44,420 nt of DNA. Source: an uncultured Senegalimassilia sp. Its GTDB lineage: Bacteria > Actinomycetota > Coriobacteriia > Coriobacteriales > Eggerthellaceae. The notes beneath the pieces are model-generated. The model searched no databases. It was given only the letters and a program-made list of their open reading frames with translations, and had not been told where the DNA came from. Position 1 is the first letter of the stretch, and every line of letters begins with the position of its first letter. The stretch lies in the NCBI GenBank assembly GCA_934630815.1, contig CAKTWI010000018.1:1-44420 (forward strand), given 5' to 3'. Positions 1 through 9,007 of the stretch are shown here, piece by piece. A program made the position numbers and the translations under genes.

Positions 1-273
1 GCGAAGTGGCTCACGCCCATCGATACCCCGCCGTTCTACGGCATCCATCGCCATGTTCGCGTATCGGCCATCGTGTCTGGCGTGAACGTCGATAAGCACA
101 TGCAGGTGCTCAAGGATGGCACCGAGGAGCCGATTCCCGGTCTGTTCGCCATCGGCAACGTTGCCGGTAACTTCTTCGCCGGCGTCGATTACACCATGTG
201 GATGCCGGGCTTGTCCCTTGGCCGTGCCCACACGCAGGGCTACGTGATCGGCAAGTACGTGGCCGAACTGTAA
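1..273 (+). CDS. FAD-dependent reductase (fumarate/urocanate reductase-like flavoprotein), C-terminal fragment
   Basis: The open frame enters from the left edge, so only the last 90 residues are visible. They include PIPGLFAIGNVAGNFF, the C-terminal FAD-contacting segment of the fumarate reductase/urocanate reductase flavoprotein family (usual form PIPGLYAAGEV.GG). After it the protein reads YTMWMPGLSLGRAHTQG rather than the GGNSLxD segment of classical fumarate reductases. In my recollection this resembles the many secreted flavin reductases of Eggerthellaceae. Such proteins usually receive electrons from a membrane-bound NapC/NrfH-type cytochrome, and a gene for one follows 144 bp downstream on the same strand. 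The N-terminal FAD-binding and catalytic parts lie outside the window, so the electron acceptor cannot be inferred. Confidence 0.8.
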   Translation, partial: AKWLTPIDTPPFYGIHRHVRVSAIVSGVNVDKHMQVLKDGTEEPIPGLFAIGNVAGNFFAGVDYTMWMPGLSLGRAHTQGYVIGKYVAEL

Positions 274-350
274 AAACTCATGACCTTCGGATAGGCGTTT
301 CAAAGCGACCGTTCACGCTCAAACACCTCCGAACGGATCATTCCCCCTTA

Positions 351-384
351 GCTGAGCGCCCCCATCTCCCTCCGGGCGCTCAGC
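351..384 (+). terminator. Hairpin between flavoprotein and cytochrome genes
   Basis: An 11-bp perfect inverted repeat (GCTGAGCGCCC and GGGCGCTCAGC) encloses a 12-nt pyrimidine-rich loop. It lies 78 bp after the flavoprotein stop and about 20 bp before the cytochrome ribosome binding site. No long U tract follows (GTCTTGATT), so it may attenuate transcription or stabilise an mRNA end rather than terminate fully. Confidence 0.5.
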
Positions 385-417
385 GTCTTGATTGAACCGA
401 AACTAAAGGAGCACACC

Positions 418-1104
418 ATGGAAACGCCGACCAACGGCGCAGACGCGCGCAGCAAGAAGAACCAAAAACCGCTGATCGCGGGTATCGTCGTTGCAGTTGT
501 GGTGCTGGCGGGCATCGGTTTTTGGACATGGCACAACACGCCAGGTTTTTGCGGCGTGTGCCATACGCCCATGAGCACGTACGTTGCAACGTACGAAGCG
601 CAACCTAACACGCAAGCGACGGACAAATGGGGCAACGACGTGACGAATTCGAACGCCATGTTGGTGGTCACGCATAAAGAAGCCGGCGTGGAATGCCTGT
701 CGTGCCACGTCCCGAGCATCACCCAGCAAATCGGCGAGGTGACCGAGACTATCACGGGCGATTATTACTACCCGCTATCTGAAGTCAGCATTTCCGCTTT
801 GCAGGAGAATTCCGGACAGAACGCAAGCGACGAGGCCGCCTTCTGCCTGAAAAGCGGCTGCCATACTGATGCGAGCGGCACCGAGATCTCCACGCGCGAG
901 GACTTGATGAAGGCGACTGCAGACAAAGCGTTCAACCCGCATAGCAACCATCACGGCGAAGCAATCTGCAGCGATTGCCATAAATCGCATCGCGCATCGG
1001 TGATGCAGTGCACGCAGTGCCACAACGACGCCGCGGCAAGCATGCCGGAGGGCTGGGTTGATTACAAGACTGGAAAGCAGATCGCAGAATCCGCCGTCAA
1101 GTAA
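418..1104 (+). CDS. Membrane-anchored multiheme cytochrome c (NapC/NrfH-like)
   Basis: This 228-residue protein probably carries electrons from menaquinol to a secreted reductase. A single hydrophobic segment (about residues 19-36) anchors it in the membrane with the heme domain outside. Heme-attachment motifs are CGVCH (C45), CLSCH (C93), CSDCH (C184) and CTQCH (C198), plus CLKSGCH (C143-H149), which has four residues between the cysteines (CX4CH). GFCGVCHTPM resembles the first heme site of NrfH/NapC proteins. The ATG at 418 was chosen because AAAGGA lies 7 bp upstream; a TTG at 388 would add ten residues and lacks such a site. The preceding flavoprotein gene is the natural partner. A hairpin follows at 1183-1222. 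Confidence 0.85.
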   Translation: METPTNGADARSKKNQKPLIAGIVVAVVVLAGIGFWTWHNTPGFCGVCHTPMSTYVATYEAQPNTQATDKWGNDVTNSNAMLVVTHKEAGVECLSCHVPSITQQIGEVTETITGDYYYPLSEVSISALQENSGQNASDEAAFCLKSGCHTDASGTEISTREDLMKATADKAFNPHSNHHGEAICSDCHKSHRASVMQCTQCHNDAAASMPEGWVDYKTGKQIAESAVK

Positions 1105-1182
1105 ACCCGCCGCCAAGCATGGCGCGCATGATCGAAAACAGTCGGCGAGCCAAAACCTTGCGAAGACATCGCGACTCGTCGC

Positions 1183-1222
1183 GAAAAGAAGGGAGCTTCC
1201 ACGTGGGAGCTCCCTTCTTTTC
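1183..1222 (+). terminator. Terminator after the cytochrome gene
   Basis: A 15-bp perfect inverted repeat (GAAAAGAAGGGAGCT paired with AGCTCCCTTCTTTTC) encloses a 10-nt loop, and the second arm ends in CTTCTTTTC. It lies 78 bp after the cytochrome stop codon. The A-rich 5' arm and T-rich 3' arm allow it to act on either strand. Confidence 0.7.
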
Positions 1223-1403
1223 ACAGGAAGAACCTACACTTGTCGGAAATAGCGAGCCTACGCTTGGCGAAAGAAACAGAGAGCTCCCTTATTAGGAGCC
1301 CTCTTCTCATTTCGCGCTCTTGCTCGAGGCGAACCCCAATTTCGCAAATAACCCCTACGCACATCGGACGAAAAAGGGAGCTCCCGCATGCGAGAGCTCC
1401 CTT
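1187..1403. repeat. Repeated AAGGGAGCT/AGCTCCCTT motif
   Basis: In the spacer between the convergent cytochrome and ppdK genes, AGCTCCCTT occurs at 1208, 1282 and 1395, and its complement AAGGGAGCT at 1189 and 1374. The outer copies pair into two hairpins. The middle copy (1281-1306) pairs only weakly with a nearby AGGAG. Three loosely similar stretches beginning CCTAC (near 1233, 1257 and 1354) also occur, which suggests that a terminator was duplicated and then diverged. No gene was seen in 1105-1432. Confidence 0.5.
1371..1403 (-). terminator. ppdK: ppdK terminator
   Basis: On the minus strand AAGGGAGCT (1403-1395) and AGCTCCCTT (1382-1374) form a 9-bp stem followed by a run of T residues. 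It lies 30 bp past the ppdK stop codon and is a good intrinsic terminator for the ppsR-ppdK operon. Confidence 0.75.
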
Positions 1404-1432
1404 CATGATGCGACTATTGCGTAAACGCTAGC

Positions 1433-4159
1433 CTACTGGGCCTTCTTGGCCTCGATGGCAGCCTGGCCGGCGGCCAGACGGGCCAGCGGCACGCGGTAGG
1501 GGCTGCAGGACACATAGTCAAGGCCGATGGCGTTGAACGTGTGGATGGAGTCCGGATCGCCGCCGTGCTCGCCGCACACGCCGCAGGTCAGGTCGGGGTT
1601 GCCCTGGTGACCAAGCTCGACGCCCATCTTCACCAGCTTGGCAACGCCGGGGTCGACCGTTGCGAACGGGTTGAAGGGCAGCAGGCGCTCCTGCAGGTAC
1701 TGCGGGATGAACTCTGCCTCGACGTCGTCGCGGCTGAAGCCGAACGTCGTCTGGGTGAGGTCGTTGGTGCCGAAGGAGAAGAAGTCGGCCTTCGTAGCGA
1801 TCTCATCGGCGGTGACGGCCGCACGCGGCAGCTCGATCATGGTGCCGATCTGGATGTTCAGCTCGACGCCCTGCTCGGCGGCAACCTCGGCGATGGTCTG
1901 CTCGGCGACCTCGCGCAGCTTGGCCAGCTCGGGGACCACGGACACCAGCGGGATCATGATCTCGGGCTGCGGGTCCAGGCCCTCCTTCTTCAGCTGGGCG
2001 GCGGCGGTTGCGATGGCGCGCACCTGCATCACAGGGAGGATGGGGTACACGATGCCCAGGCGGCAGCCGCGAAGACCCAGCATGGGGTTGGCCTCGGCCA
2101 TGGCGTCGATCTGCTCCATGAGGGCGCGCTTCTCGGCGATGACGCCCTTATCGCCACCGGTGGCCTCAAGGCGTGCGATCTCCACATCGAGGGCACGCGG
2201 GCTCTCCAGGAACTCATGCAGCGGCGGATCGAGCAGGCGCACGATGACCGGCAGGCCGTCCATGGCCTTGAACATGCCGTAGAAGTCGCCCGTCTGAGCC
2301 TCGAACAGCTGGTCGACGGCCTTCTGGCGGATGTCCTCGTCCTCGTTGAGGATAAAGGTCTGGATGATCTGCTTGCGATCGCCCAGGAACATGTGCTCGG
2401 TACGGCACAGGCCGATGCCCTGCGCACCGAAATCGCGGGACAGCTGAGCGTCCTCGGGGTTGTCGGCGTTGGCGCGCACACCCAGGGTGCGGAACTCGTC
2501 GGCCCATTCCAGGATGGTGTCCAGGTCGCCGGTGAGCTCGGGAAGCACCAGCTCGACGGCGCCGAGCACCACGATGCCGGTGGTGCCGTCCAGCGAGATC
2601 ATATCGCCTTCCTTGATGACCACATCGGTGCCGGTGACGACGGCCTGCTTCTTCTCAGCGTCGATTTTGAGGGCCTCGACGCCGCACACGCACGGTGCGC
2701 CCATGCCGCGGGCGATAACGGCAGCATGGGATGTCTTGCCGCCATGGCTGGTCAGGATGCCCTCGGCGGCGATCATGCCGGCCAGGTCGTCGGGGTTGGT
2801 CTCCCAGCGGACGAGCACGCACTTGCGGCCGGCCTCTGCGGCGGCCACGGCGTCGGCAGCGGAGAACACGGCCTCGCCGACGGCAGCGCCCGGGGAGGCG
2901 TTCAGGCCGCGGGCGAGCACGTCGTACTCGGCGTTCTTGTCGAACTGCGGGTGCAGGAGCTGGTCGAGCTGCTCGGGCTCGACGCGCATGACGGCCTCCT
3001 CCTTGGAGATGAGGCCCTCCTTCTCCATCTCGATGGCAATGTGCAGCGCGGCGGCGGCGGTGCGCTTGCCGACGCGGGTCTGCAGCATGTACAGCTTGCC
3101 CTGTTCGATGGTGAACTCGATGTCGCACATGTCGCGGAAGTGGTTCTCGAGGACGACGAAGATCTCCTCGAGCTGCTTGCCGGCCTCTTCAAGGCCTTCG
3201 ACGTGCTTCAGCTCGGCAATGGGGCTGGTGTTGCGGATGCCTGCCACGACGTCCTCGCCCTGGGCGTTGACCAGGTAGTCGCCGTAGAACTCCTTCTGGC
3301 CGTTGGCGGGGTTGCGCGTGAACGCGACGCCGGTGGCCGAGGAGTTGCCCTTGTTGCCGAACACCATGGACTGCACGTTAACGGCGGTGCCCAGGTCGTC
3401 GGCGATCTTGTTCTTCTTGCGGTACAGGACGGCGCGGGGGTTGTTCCAGCTGCCGAACACGGCCTCGATGGCGAGCTTCAGCTGCACCATGGGGTCCTGC
3501 GGGAAGGCGACGACGCCGTCGACCAGCAGGCTGGGATACTCGACGCCGGAGACGTTCTCGGAGAAGATCTTCTTGAACTCGGCAACGAGCTCCTGCAGGT
3601 CCTCTGCGGTCAGGTCGGTGTCGGAAGCGGCGTTGCGGCTGTTCTTCATGACGTTGATGGCGTTCTCGAACAGATCGCCGTCCAGGCCCATGACCACGTT
3701 GGAGAACATCTGGATGAAGCGGCGATAGGAGTCCCATGCGAAGCGCGGGTTCTCAGTCTGCTTGATCAGGCCGTTGATGGACTGATCGTTCAGGCCCAGG
3801 TTCAAAACCGTGTCCATCATGCCCGGCATGGACATGGGAGCGCCGGAGCGCACGGAGACCAGCAACGGGTCCTCGGCGTCGCCGATCTTCTTGCCGATAC
3901 GCTTTTCCAGGTCAAGACGATACTCGTGAATGGTGTCGAGCGCGCCCTCGGGCCAGGTGTTGTCTGCGTTGGCATACTCCATGCAGGTTTGGCACGTGAT
4001 GGTGAATCCCGGAGGCACCGGCAGGCCGATGTTGGCCATCTCGGCCAGGTTGGCGCCCTTGCCGCCAAGGATGGCCTTCATATTGGTATTGCCCTCGGTG
4101 ACGTTGTTGCCCTCGGCGTCCTTGCCGAAAGCGTACACACGCTTGACTTCTGCAGTCAC
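1433..4159 (-). CDS. ppdK: Pyruvate, phosphate dikinase
   Basis: PPDK reversibly converts pyruvate, ATP and phosphate into PEP, AMP and pyrophosphate in the cytosol. In anaerobes it can serve glycolysis or gluconeogenesis. The 908 residues match the family length. The N-terminal ATP-grasp part shows ILGGKGANLAEM (residues 30-41) and SVRSGAPMSMPGMMDT. The swivelling phosphohistidine domain shows GGKTSHAAV, where His478 should be the phosphorylated residue and Thr476 the regulatory site. The C-terminal PEP/pyruvate barrel ends with CGVCGEHGGDP, which carries the catalytic cysteine. Translation starts at a GTG with AGGAG a few bases upstream. The gene lies 47 bp downstream of its own regulator gene, in one operon. 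Confidence 0.97.
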   Translation of the reverse strand: MTAEVKRVYAFGKDAEGNNVTEGNTNMKAILGGKGANLAEMANIGLPVPPGFTITCQTCMEYANADNTWPEGALDTIHEYRLDLEKRIGKKIGDAEDPLLVSVRSGAPMSMPGMMDTVLNLGLNDQSINGLIKQTENPRFAWDSYRRFIQMFSNVVMGLDGDLFENAINVMKNSRNAASDTDLTAEDLQELVAEFKKIFSENVSGVEYPSLLVDGVVAFPQDPMVQLKLAIEAVFGSWNNPRAVLYRKKNKIADDLGTAVNVQSMVFGNKGNSSATGVAFTRNPANGQKEFYGDYLVNAQGEDVVAGIRNTSPIAELKHVEGLEEAGKQLEEIFVVLENHFRDMCDIEFTIEQGKLYMLQTRVGKRTAAAALHIAIEMEKEGLISKEEAVMRVEPEQLDQLLHPQFDKNAEYDVLARGLNASPGAAVGEAVFSAADAVAAAEAGRKCVLVRWETNPDDLAGMIAAEGILTSHGGKTSHAAVIARGMGAPCVCGVEALKIDAEKKQAVVTGTDVVIKEGDMISLDGTTGIVVLGAVELVLPELTGDLDTILEWADEFRTLGVRANADNPEDAQLSRDFGAQGIGLCRTEHMFLGDRKQIIQTFILNEDEDIRQKAVDQLFEAQTGDFYGMFKAMDGLPVIVRLLDPPLHEFLESPRALDVEIARLEATGGDKGVIAEKRALMEQIDAMAEANPMLGLRGCRLGIVYPILPVMQVRAIATAAAQLKKEGLDPQPEIMIPLVSVVPELAKLREVAEQTIAEVAAEQGVELNIQIGTMIELPRAAVTADEIATKADFFSFGTNDLTQTTFGFSRDDVEAEFIPQYLQERLLPFNPFATVDPGVAKLVKMGVELGHQGNPDLTCGVCGEHGGDPDSIHTFNAIGLDYVSCSPYRVPLARLAAGQAAIEAKKAQ

Positions 4160-4206
4160 TTTCTTACTCCTAACGTAAGGTCGTCCGAAAACGGGACTTA
4201 GTTCAA

Positions 4207-5100
4207 TCAGGACCGTATTACTATATCAGCACCTTGCGGGTGAGCCCGTTCGTAGTACCGCAAAATCTCTTGAGCGGTTTCCTCAACGGCGCGATTTTCG
4301 GTGTGAATGACGATGGCCCCCAGTTTTCGCATGAGCGCACGGGCGCGGTCGAGGTCCTCGTAAACGTATTCGGGGTCGGCGTATTTCGATGCCGCCACAG
4401 CGGCGTTGCCCAGACGGCGCTGTCGGATCCCTACCAAAACGTCGGCGGTGGTCATCAAGCCGAACAGGCGCGAACGATCGACCTCGAACACCTCCTTGGG
4501 CGGCTCGGTGGACGGGTCGAGGGGTATGTTGGAAACCTTATAGCCCTGCTGGGCCAGGTAGATGGAGGTTGGCGTCTTCGACGAGCGCGACACGCCGAGC
4601 AGCACGATATCGGCCTGCGTCATCTCCTGCGGGTTGCGACCGTCGTCGTGGGCGATGGTGAACTCGATGGCCTCGATGCGGCGGAAGTAGTGCTGGTCAG
4701 CCACATGCAGGCCGCCAGGGCGCTTCGACGGGGTCTGCCCCGACAGCTTGGCGATGGCGTTCATGGCGTCGGTCATGAGGTCGACCGCCACCACGTTGGG
4801 CAGGCTCTCGCAATAATCCGACAGGCTGCGGCGCAGGTCGCCGTCGACGAGCGTATAGAAGATGAGCAGGTTCTCGTCGCCTTTTAGGCGCTTGTGCAGC
4901 TCGCCGTGCTCGGCGATGAACTGCTTGACCTCCTCGAACGAGCGCACGTGCGGCAGCACCTCGATGTTGGGGTTCGTGACGCCGAACTGGGCGGCCGCGG
5001 CACGAGCCAGGGCCTGGGCGGTAAGCCCCACCGAGTCGCTGACGACATGGATGGTGGGCAGCGGCGTGGTGTTCTCATGCACGATGAACTCGCCTTGCAT
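4207..5100 (-). CDS. ppsR: PPDK regulatory protein (bifunctional kinase/pyrophosphorylase, DUF299)
   Basis: This 297-residue protein belongs to the PSRP/DUF299 family. These enzymes switch PPDK off by ADP-dependent phosphorylation of the threonine two residues before the catalytic histidine, and switch it on by Pi-dependent dephosphorylation. Visible family landmarks are the start HVVSDSVGLTAQALARAA and the P-loop-like GVSRSSKTPTSIYLAQQG. The ATG at 5100 follows a strong AAAGGAGG. It lies directly upstream of ppdK on the same strand, so specificity for PPDK rather than PEP synthase is well supported by context. No convincing promoter was found in the short space after the glyS terminator. Confidence 0.95.
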   Translation of the reverse strand: MQGEFIVHENTTPLPTIHVVSDSVGLTAQALARAAAAQFGVTNPNIEVLPHVRSFEEVKQFIAEHGELHKRLKGDENLLIFYTLVDGDLRRSLSDYCESLPNVVAVDLMTDAMNAIAKLSGQTPSKRPGGLHVADQHYFRRIEAIEFTIAHDDGRNPQEMTQADIVLLGVSRSSKTPTSIYLAQQGYKVSNIPLDPSTEPPKEVFEVDRSRLFGLMTTADVLVGIRQRRLGNAAVAASKYADPEYVYEDLDRARALMRKLGAIVIHTENRAVEETAQEILRYYERAHPQGADIVIRS

Positions 5101-5139
5101 GGGCGTCCTCCTTTAAGACGGTGTCTTGCGGATATGGAA

Positions 5140-5171
5140 AAGGGCGGCAGGCCGTATCGGCCGCCGCCCTT
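5140..5171 (-). terminator. glyS: glyS terminator
   Basis: On the minus strand AAGGGCGGC pairs with GCCGCCCTT, with a second inner GGCC/GGCC pairing, and TTTT follows. It lies about 80 bp downstream of the glyS stop and 40 bp upstream of ppsR, separating the two operons. Confidence 0.75.
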
Positions 5172-5253
5172 GAAGTGTACACGCTTTCGCGTTGCGGGGT
5201 GCGCGAGGTTGCCCTCACCTCCCCTTCGCTACCGGTTGAAAACGGTGACCGGC

Positions 5254-7341
5254 TTATTTGGACTTCGCCATCTTGCCGAAGTCGGCCACGTTGGCGAACA
5301 CCGCGACGAAGCGGTTGAGCAGGCGCAGGCGGTTGTCGCGCAGAGCCGCGTCCTCGTCCATGACCATGACGTCGGCGAAGAAGCCGTCGATGGGCGCACG
5401 CAGGGCGGCCAGCTGGGACAGCGCGGCTGCGAAGTCGTCGGACGCAAGCGCGGCGGCCACGGCCTGCTCGGCGGTTGCCACGGCGGACGCGAGCGCACGC
5501 TCGGGATCGGTGAGCAGGGCATCGTCCACGTCTTCGCCCAGTTCCGGCTTGCGCAGGTTGTTCGCACGGGCGTAGGCCGTGGCCAGGTTGTCGAACGTCT
5601 CGGCGTCGTTGGCGCGGGCATCCTCGAGCGCGTGGGCGCGCTGGCTGATGACGGCCGGCTCCTCCACGCCCGCGGCCAGCACAGCGTCGATGGTGTCGGC
5701 GTTGATGCCGGCGTCGCGCAGCATGACCTTGGTACGGGTGACGAAGAAGTCGACCACCTCGGCGCGCACGGCGGCCGCGTCGAAGGCGACGCCCTGGGCG
5801 GCGAAGCTGGCAAGGGACTCGTCGATGGCGGCGGCAAGCGAGATAGGCAGGCCCGCCTCGAGCATGTTCACGATGCCGATGGCGCTACGGCGCAGCGCGA
5901 ACGGGTCGGAAGAGCCGGTGGGACCCTGGCCGACCGCGAACAGGCCGCAGATGGTGTCGAGCTTGTCAGCCAAGGCGACCAGCTTGCCCACCGTGGTGTC
6001 GGGCAGCGCATCGCCGGCGAAGCGCGGCTGATAGTGCTGGCCGATGGCCTGGGCGACCTGCGGGGTTTCCCCGGAGGCGGCGGCGTAGTAGCTGCCCATG
6101 ACGCCCTGAACGCTGGTGAACTCGATGACGGCATTGGTGACCAGGTCGGCCTTGCACAGGCGCGCGGCGCGCTTCGCATCGGCTGCGTCGGCGGCGTCAA
6201 GCTGGGCGTCGGCGGAAAGGGCACAGGCCAGCTTCTCCAGGCGCTCGGCCTTCTGGCGCACCGTGCCCAGGGACTCCTGGAACACCACCTTGTCGAGTTT
6301 CTCGATATAGGACTCCAGCGGATGCTTGAGGTCCTCCTCATAGAAGAACTTCGCGTCGTCGAGACGGGCGCGCACCACGCGCTCGTTGCCGTCGATGATG
6401 GTGGCGGCGCATTCGGGGTTGCCGTTGGAGACGATGATGAACTTGTTCGTCAGCTTGCCAGCCGCATCGTAGAGCGGGAAGTAACGCTGATGCATGAGCA
6501 TGGCGTCGACGATGATCTCCTCGGGCACCTGCAAGAACTCCTCGTCGAAGGTGGAGACGAGCGGCTGCGGGTACTCGGAGAGGTTGACCACCTCGAGCAG
6601 CGTCTTCGCGGGAAGGTCGGCGGTGAAACCGGTTTCGGCCTCGATGGCGGCAACGCCCTCGCGGATGATGCGCTCGCGCTCAGCCTGCGTGGGGATCACG
6701 TAGGCGGCGCGGATGACGTCGAGGAGGTTTGCGGCGGTGTCGACAACATGCTTGCCGGGAGCCAGCACGCGATGGCCCATGGTGAAGTTGGAGGACTCGG
6801 CGCCGGCGTAGCTGACGGGCAGCACGACGTCGTCGAGCATGGCCACGATCCAACGCACCGGACGCACGAAGTACTCGCGATATGCGGCCCAGCGGCAGGA
6901 GCGGGGCCACTTGATGGCGGTGATGAAGCCCGCCAGGACATCGGGCAGCAGGTCGGCCACAGGCGTTGCCGGGATGTTCTTGGTGGCGAACACGTACTCG
7001 GTGCCGTTGACCTCGCGGCGCTCGAGGTTCTCGGGCGAGAGGCCCTTGCCGCGGGCGAAGCCGATGGCCGCCTTGGTGGGGTTGCCGTCGGCGTCGAAGG
7101 CGATCTTAGCCGCAGGGCCCTTGTACTCCTCCACGAGCGCCTCGGTGGCGTCGGCCACGCCGTAGGCCATGACGATCAGGCGGCGGGGGCTGGAATGAAT
7201 CTCGATGGAATCGTAGGGGATGCGCGCATCGGCAAACGCCGCGGGCACCATCTTCTCCAGCTGCTTGTTGGCGGAATCGAGGTCGAACGCGGGGATCTCC
7301 TCAACGCCGATCTCGAACGCGAGAGTGTGCTTATCGGCCAT
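5254..7341 (-). CDS. glyS: Glycyl-tRNA synthetase beta subunit
   Basis: This is the large subunit of the heterotetrameric bacterial glycyl-tRNA synthetase, which charges tRNA-Gly. The protein has 695 residues, close to the family norm. It opens with LAFEIGVEEIPAFDL, typical of the beta-subunit N terminus, followed by SSPRRLIV and, near the middle, MLMHQRYFP. The C-terminal part carries the helical tRNA-binding domain with VMDEDAALRDNRLRLL near the end. The ATG is preceded by AAAGGGGAG. Only 2 bp separate it from the glyQ stop, so the subunits are translationally coupled. No T-box leader was seen upstream of glyQ. Confidence 0.96.
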   Translation of the reverse strand: MADKHTLAFEIGVEEIPAFDLDSANKQLEKMVPAAFADARIPYDSIEIHSSPRRLIVMAYGVADATEALVEEYKGPAAKIAFDADGNPTKAAIGFARGKGLSPENLERREVNGTEYVFATKNIPATPVADLLPDVLAGFITAIKWPRSCRWAAYREYFVRPVRWIVAMLDDVVLPVSYAGAESSNFTMGHRVLAPGKHVVDTAANLLDVIRAAYVIPTQAERERIIREGVAAIEAETGFTADLPAKTLLEVVNLSEYPQPLVSTFDEEFLQVPEEIIVDAMLMHQRYFPLYDAAGKLTNKFIIVSNGNPECAATIIDGNERVVRARLDDAKFFYEEDLKHPLESYIEKLDKVVFQESLGTVRQKAERLEKLACALSADAQLDAADAADAKRAARLCKADLVTNAVIEFTSVQGVMGSYYAAASGETPQVAQAIGQHYQPRFAGDALPDTTVGKLVALADKLDTICGLFAVGQGPTGSSDPFALRRSAIGIVNMLEAGLPISLAAAIDESLASFAAQGVAFDAAAVRAEVVDFFVTRTKVMLRDAGINADTIDAVLAAGVEEPAVISQRAHALEDARANDAETFDNLATAYARANNLRKPELGEDVDDALLTDPERALASAVATAEQAVAAALASDDFAAALSQLAALRAPIDGFFADVMVMDEDAALRDNRLRLLNRFVAVFANVADFGKMAKSK

Positions 7342-7343
7342 GG

Positions 7344-8294
<951 letters not shown>

Positions 8295-8359
8295 GGTTCT
8301 CCTTGTCTGGTTCCGCTGGTCCTTGCTTGCCTACTTGAAAACTATCGGGCGACGCGCCC

Positions 8360-8926
8360 CTACTCCAGCAAGCCGAAGTCGGGCACGGGCCAATATACCA
8401 GCACGCCCCTGCCCGTTACCGAGCTTGCGGGGACCGCGCCGAAGTATCGCGAATCCTGTGAGTTGGTGCGATTATCGCCCATCACCCAGATGTAACCGGA
8501 AGGAACGGTGTACGGGAAGGTGATGGTGGAATTGGTGAGCGGCAGCGTGGGCTTGCCGTGGGTGTAGGTTTCGGTTTGAGCCACGCCGTCGATGTAGAGG
8601 AAACCGTCGCCGTCGATGTTAATGGTCTGGCCGGCGGTGGCTATGCAGCGCTTGATGAGCGTGCGACCCGGGATCTCGGGGTCGGAGAACGTCACGATGT
8701 CGCCCGGTTGCGGGTCGCGGAAATAGTAGCTGACCTTTTCGGCGAACACCATGTCGCCGGTCATGATGGTCTCCTCCATGGAGCCGGAGGGGATCTCGTA
8801 AGCGGTGAAGACGTACGTGCGCAGCGCCCAGGAAAGGCCCAGGACGAACGCGATCATGATGAGAAGGCTCACAAAGGAGCGCAGTATTCCGCCCTTTTCC
8901 CCGGTAGCGTGCTGACCTGCGGCCAT
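8360..8926 (-). CDS. lepB: Signal peptidase I
   Basis: Signal peptidase I cleaves signal peptides from exported proteins at the outer face of the membrane. The 188-residue protein has one N-terminal membrane segment (about residues 17-36), then IPSGSMEETI with the nucleophile Ser49, TLIKRCIA with the general base Lys92, and the conserved GDNRTNSQDSRYFG. The ATG at 8926 was chosen because it begins at the family-typical N terminus with AAAGGA about 13 bp upstream; 12 more residues are possible in frame. It follows trmD by 81 bp on the same strand, a neighbourhood that also holds ffh and ftsY, the other export genes. Confidence 0.95.
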   Translation of the reverse strand: MAAGQHATGEKGGILRSFVSLLIMIAFVLGLSWALRTYVFTAYEIPSGSMEETIMTGDMVFAEKVSYYFRDPQPGDIVTFSDPEIPGRTLIKRCIATAGQTINIDGDGFLYIDGVAQTETYTHGKPTLPLTNSTITFPYTVPSGYIWVMGDNRTNSQDSRYFGAVPASSVTGRGVLVYWPVPDFGLLE

Positions 8927-9007
8927 GATGGTGTACGTTTCCTTTCTACAGGGCCCGCGCAAGCGGCGCCCGATAAGCGCTTAGCTGCCTATGATACCGC
9001 GCTACGG

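Noticed and set aside
388..417. TTG at 388 as the cytochrome start
   Set aside because: ATG at 418 has AAAGGA at normal spacing; the TTG would place that site inside the coding region.
1541..4201. An 886-codon open frame antisense to ppdK on the plus strand
   Set aside because: It mirrors ppdK, has a His/Leu/Gly/Asp-biased composition with no recognisable domain, and arises from strong GC bias at third codon positions.
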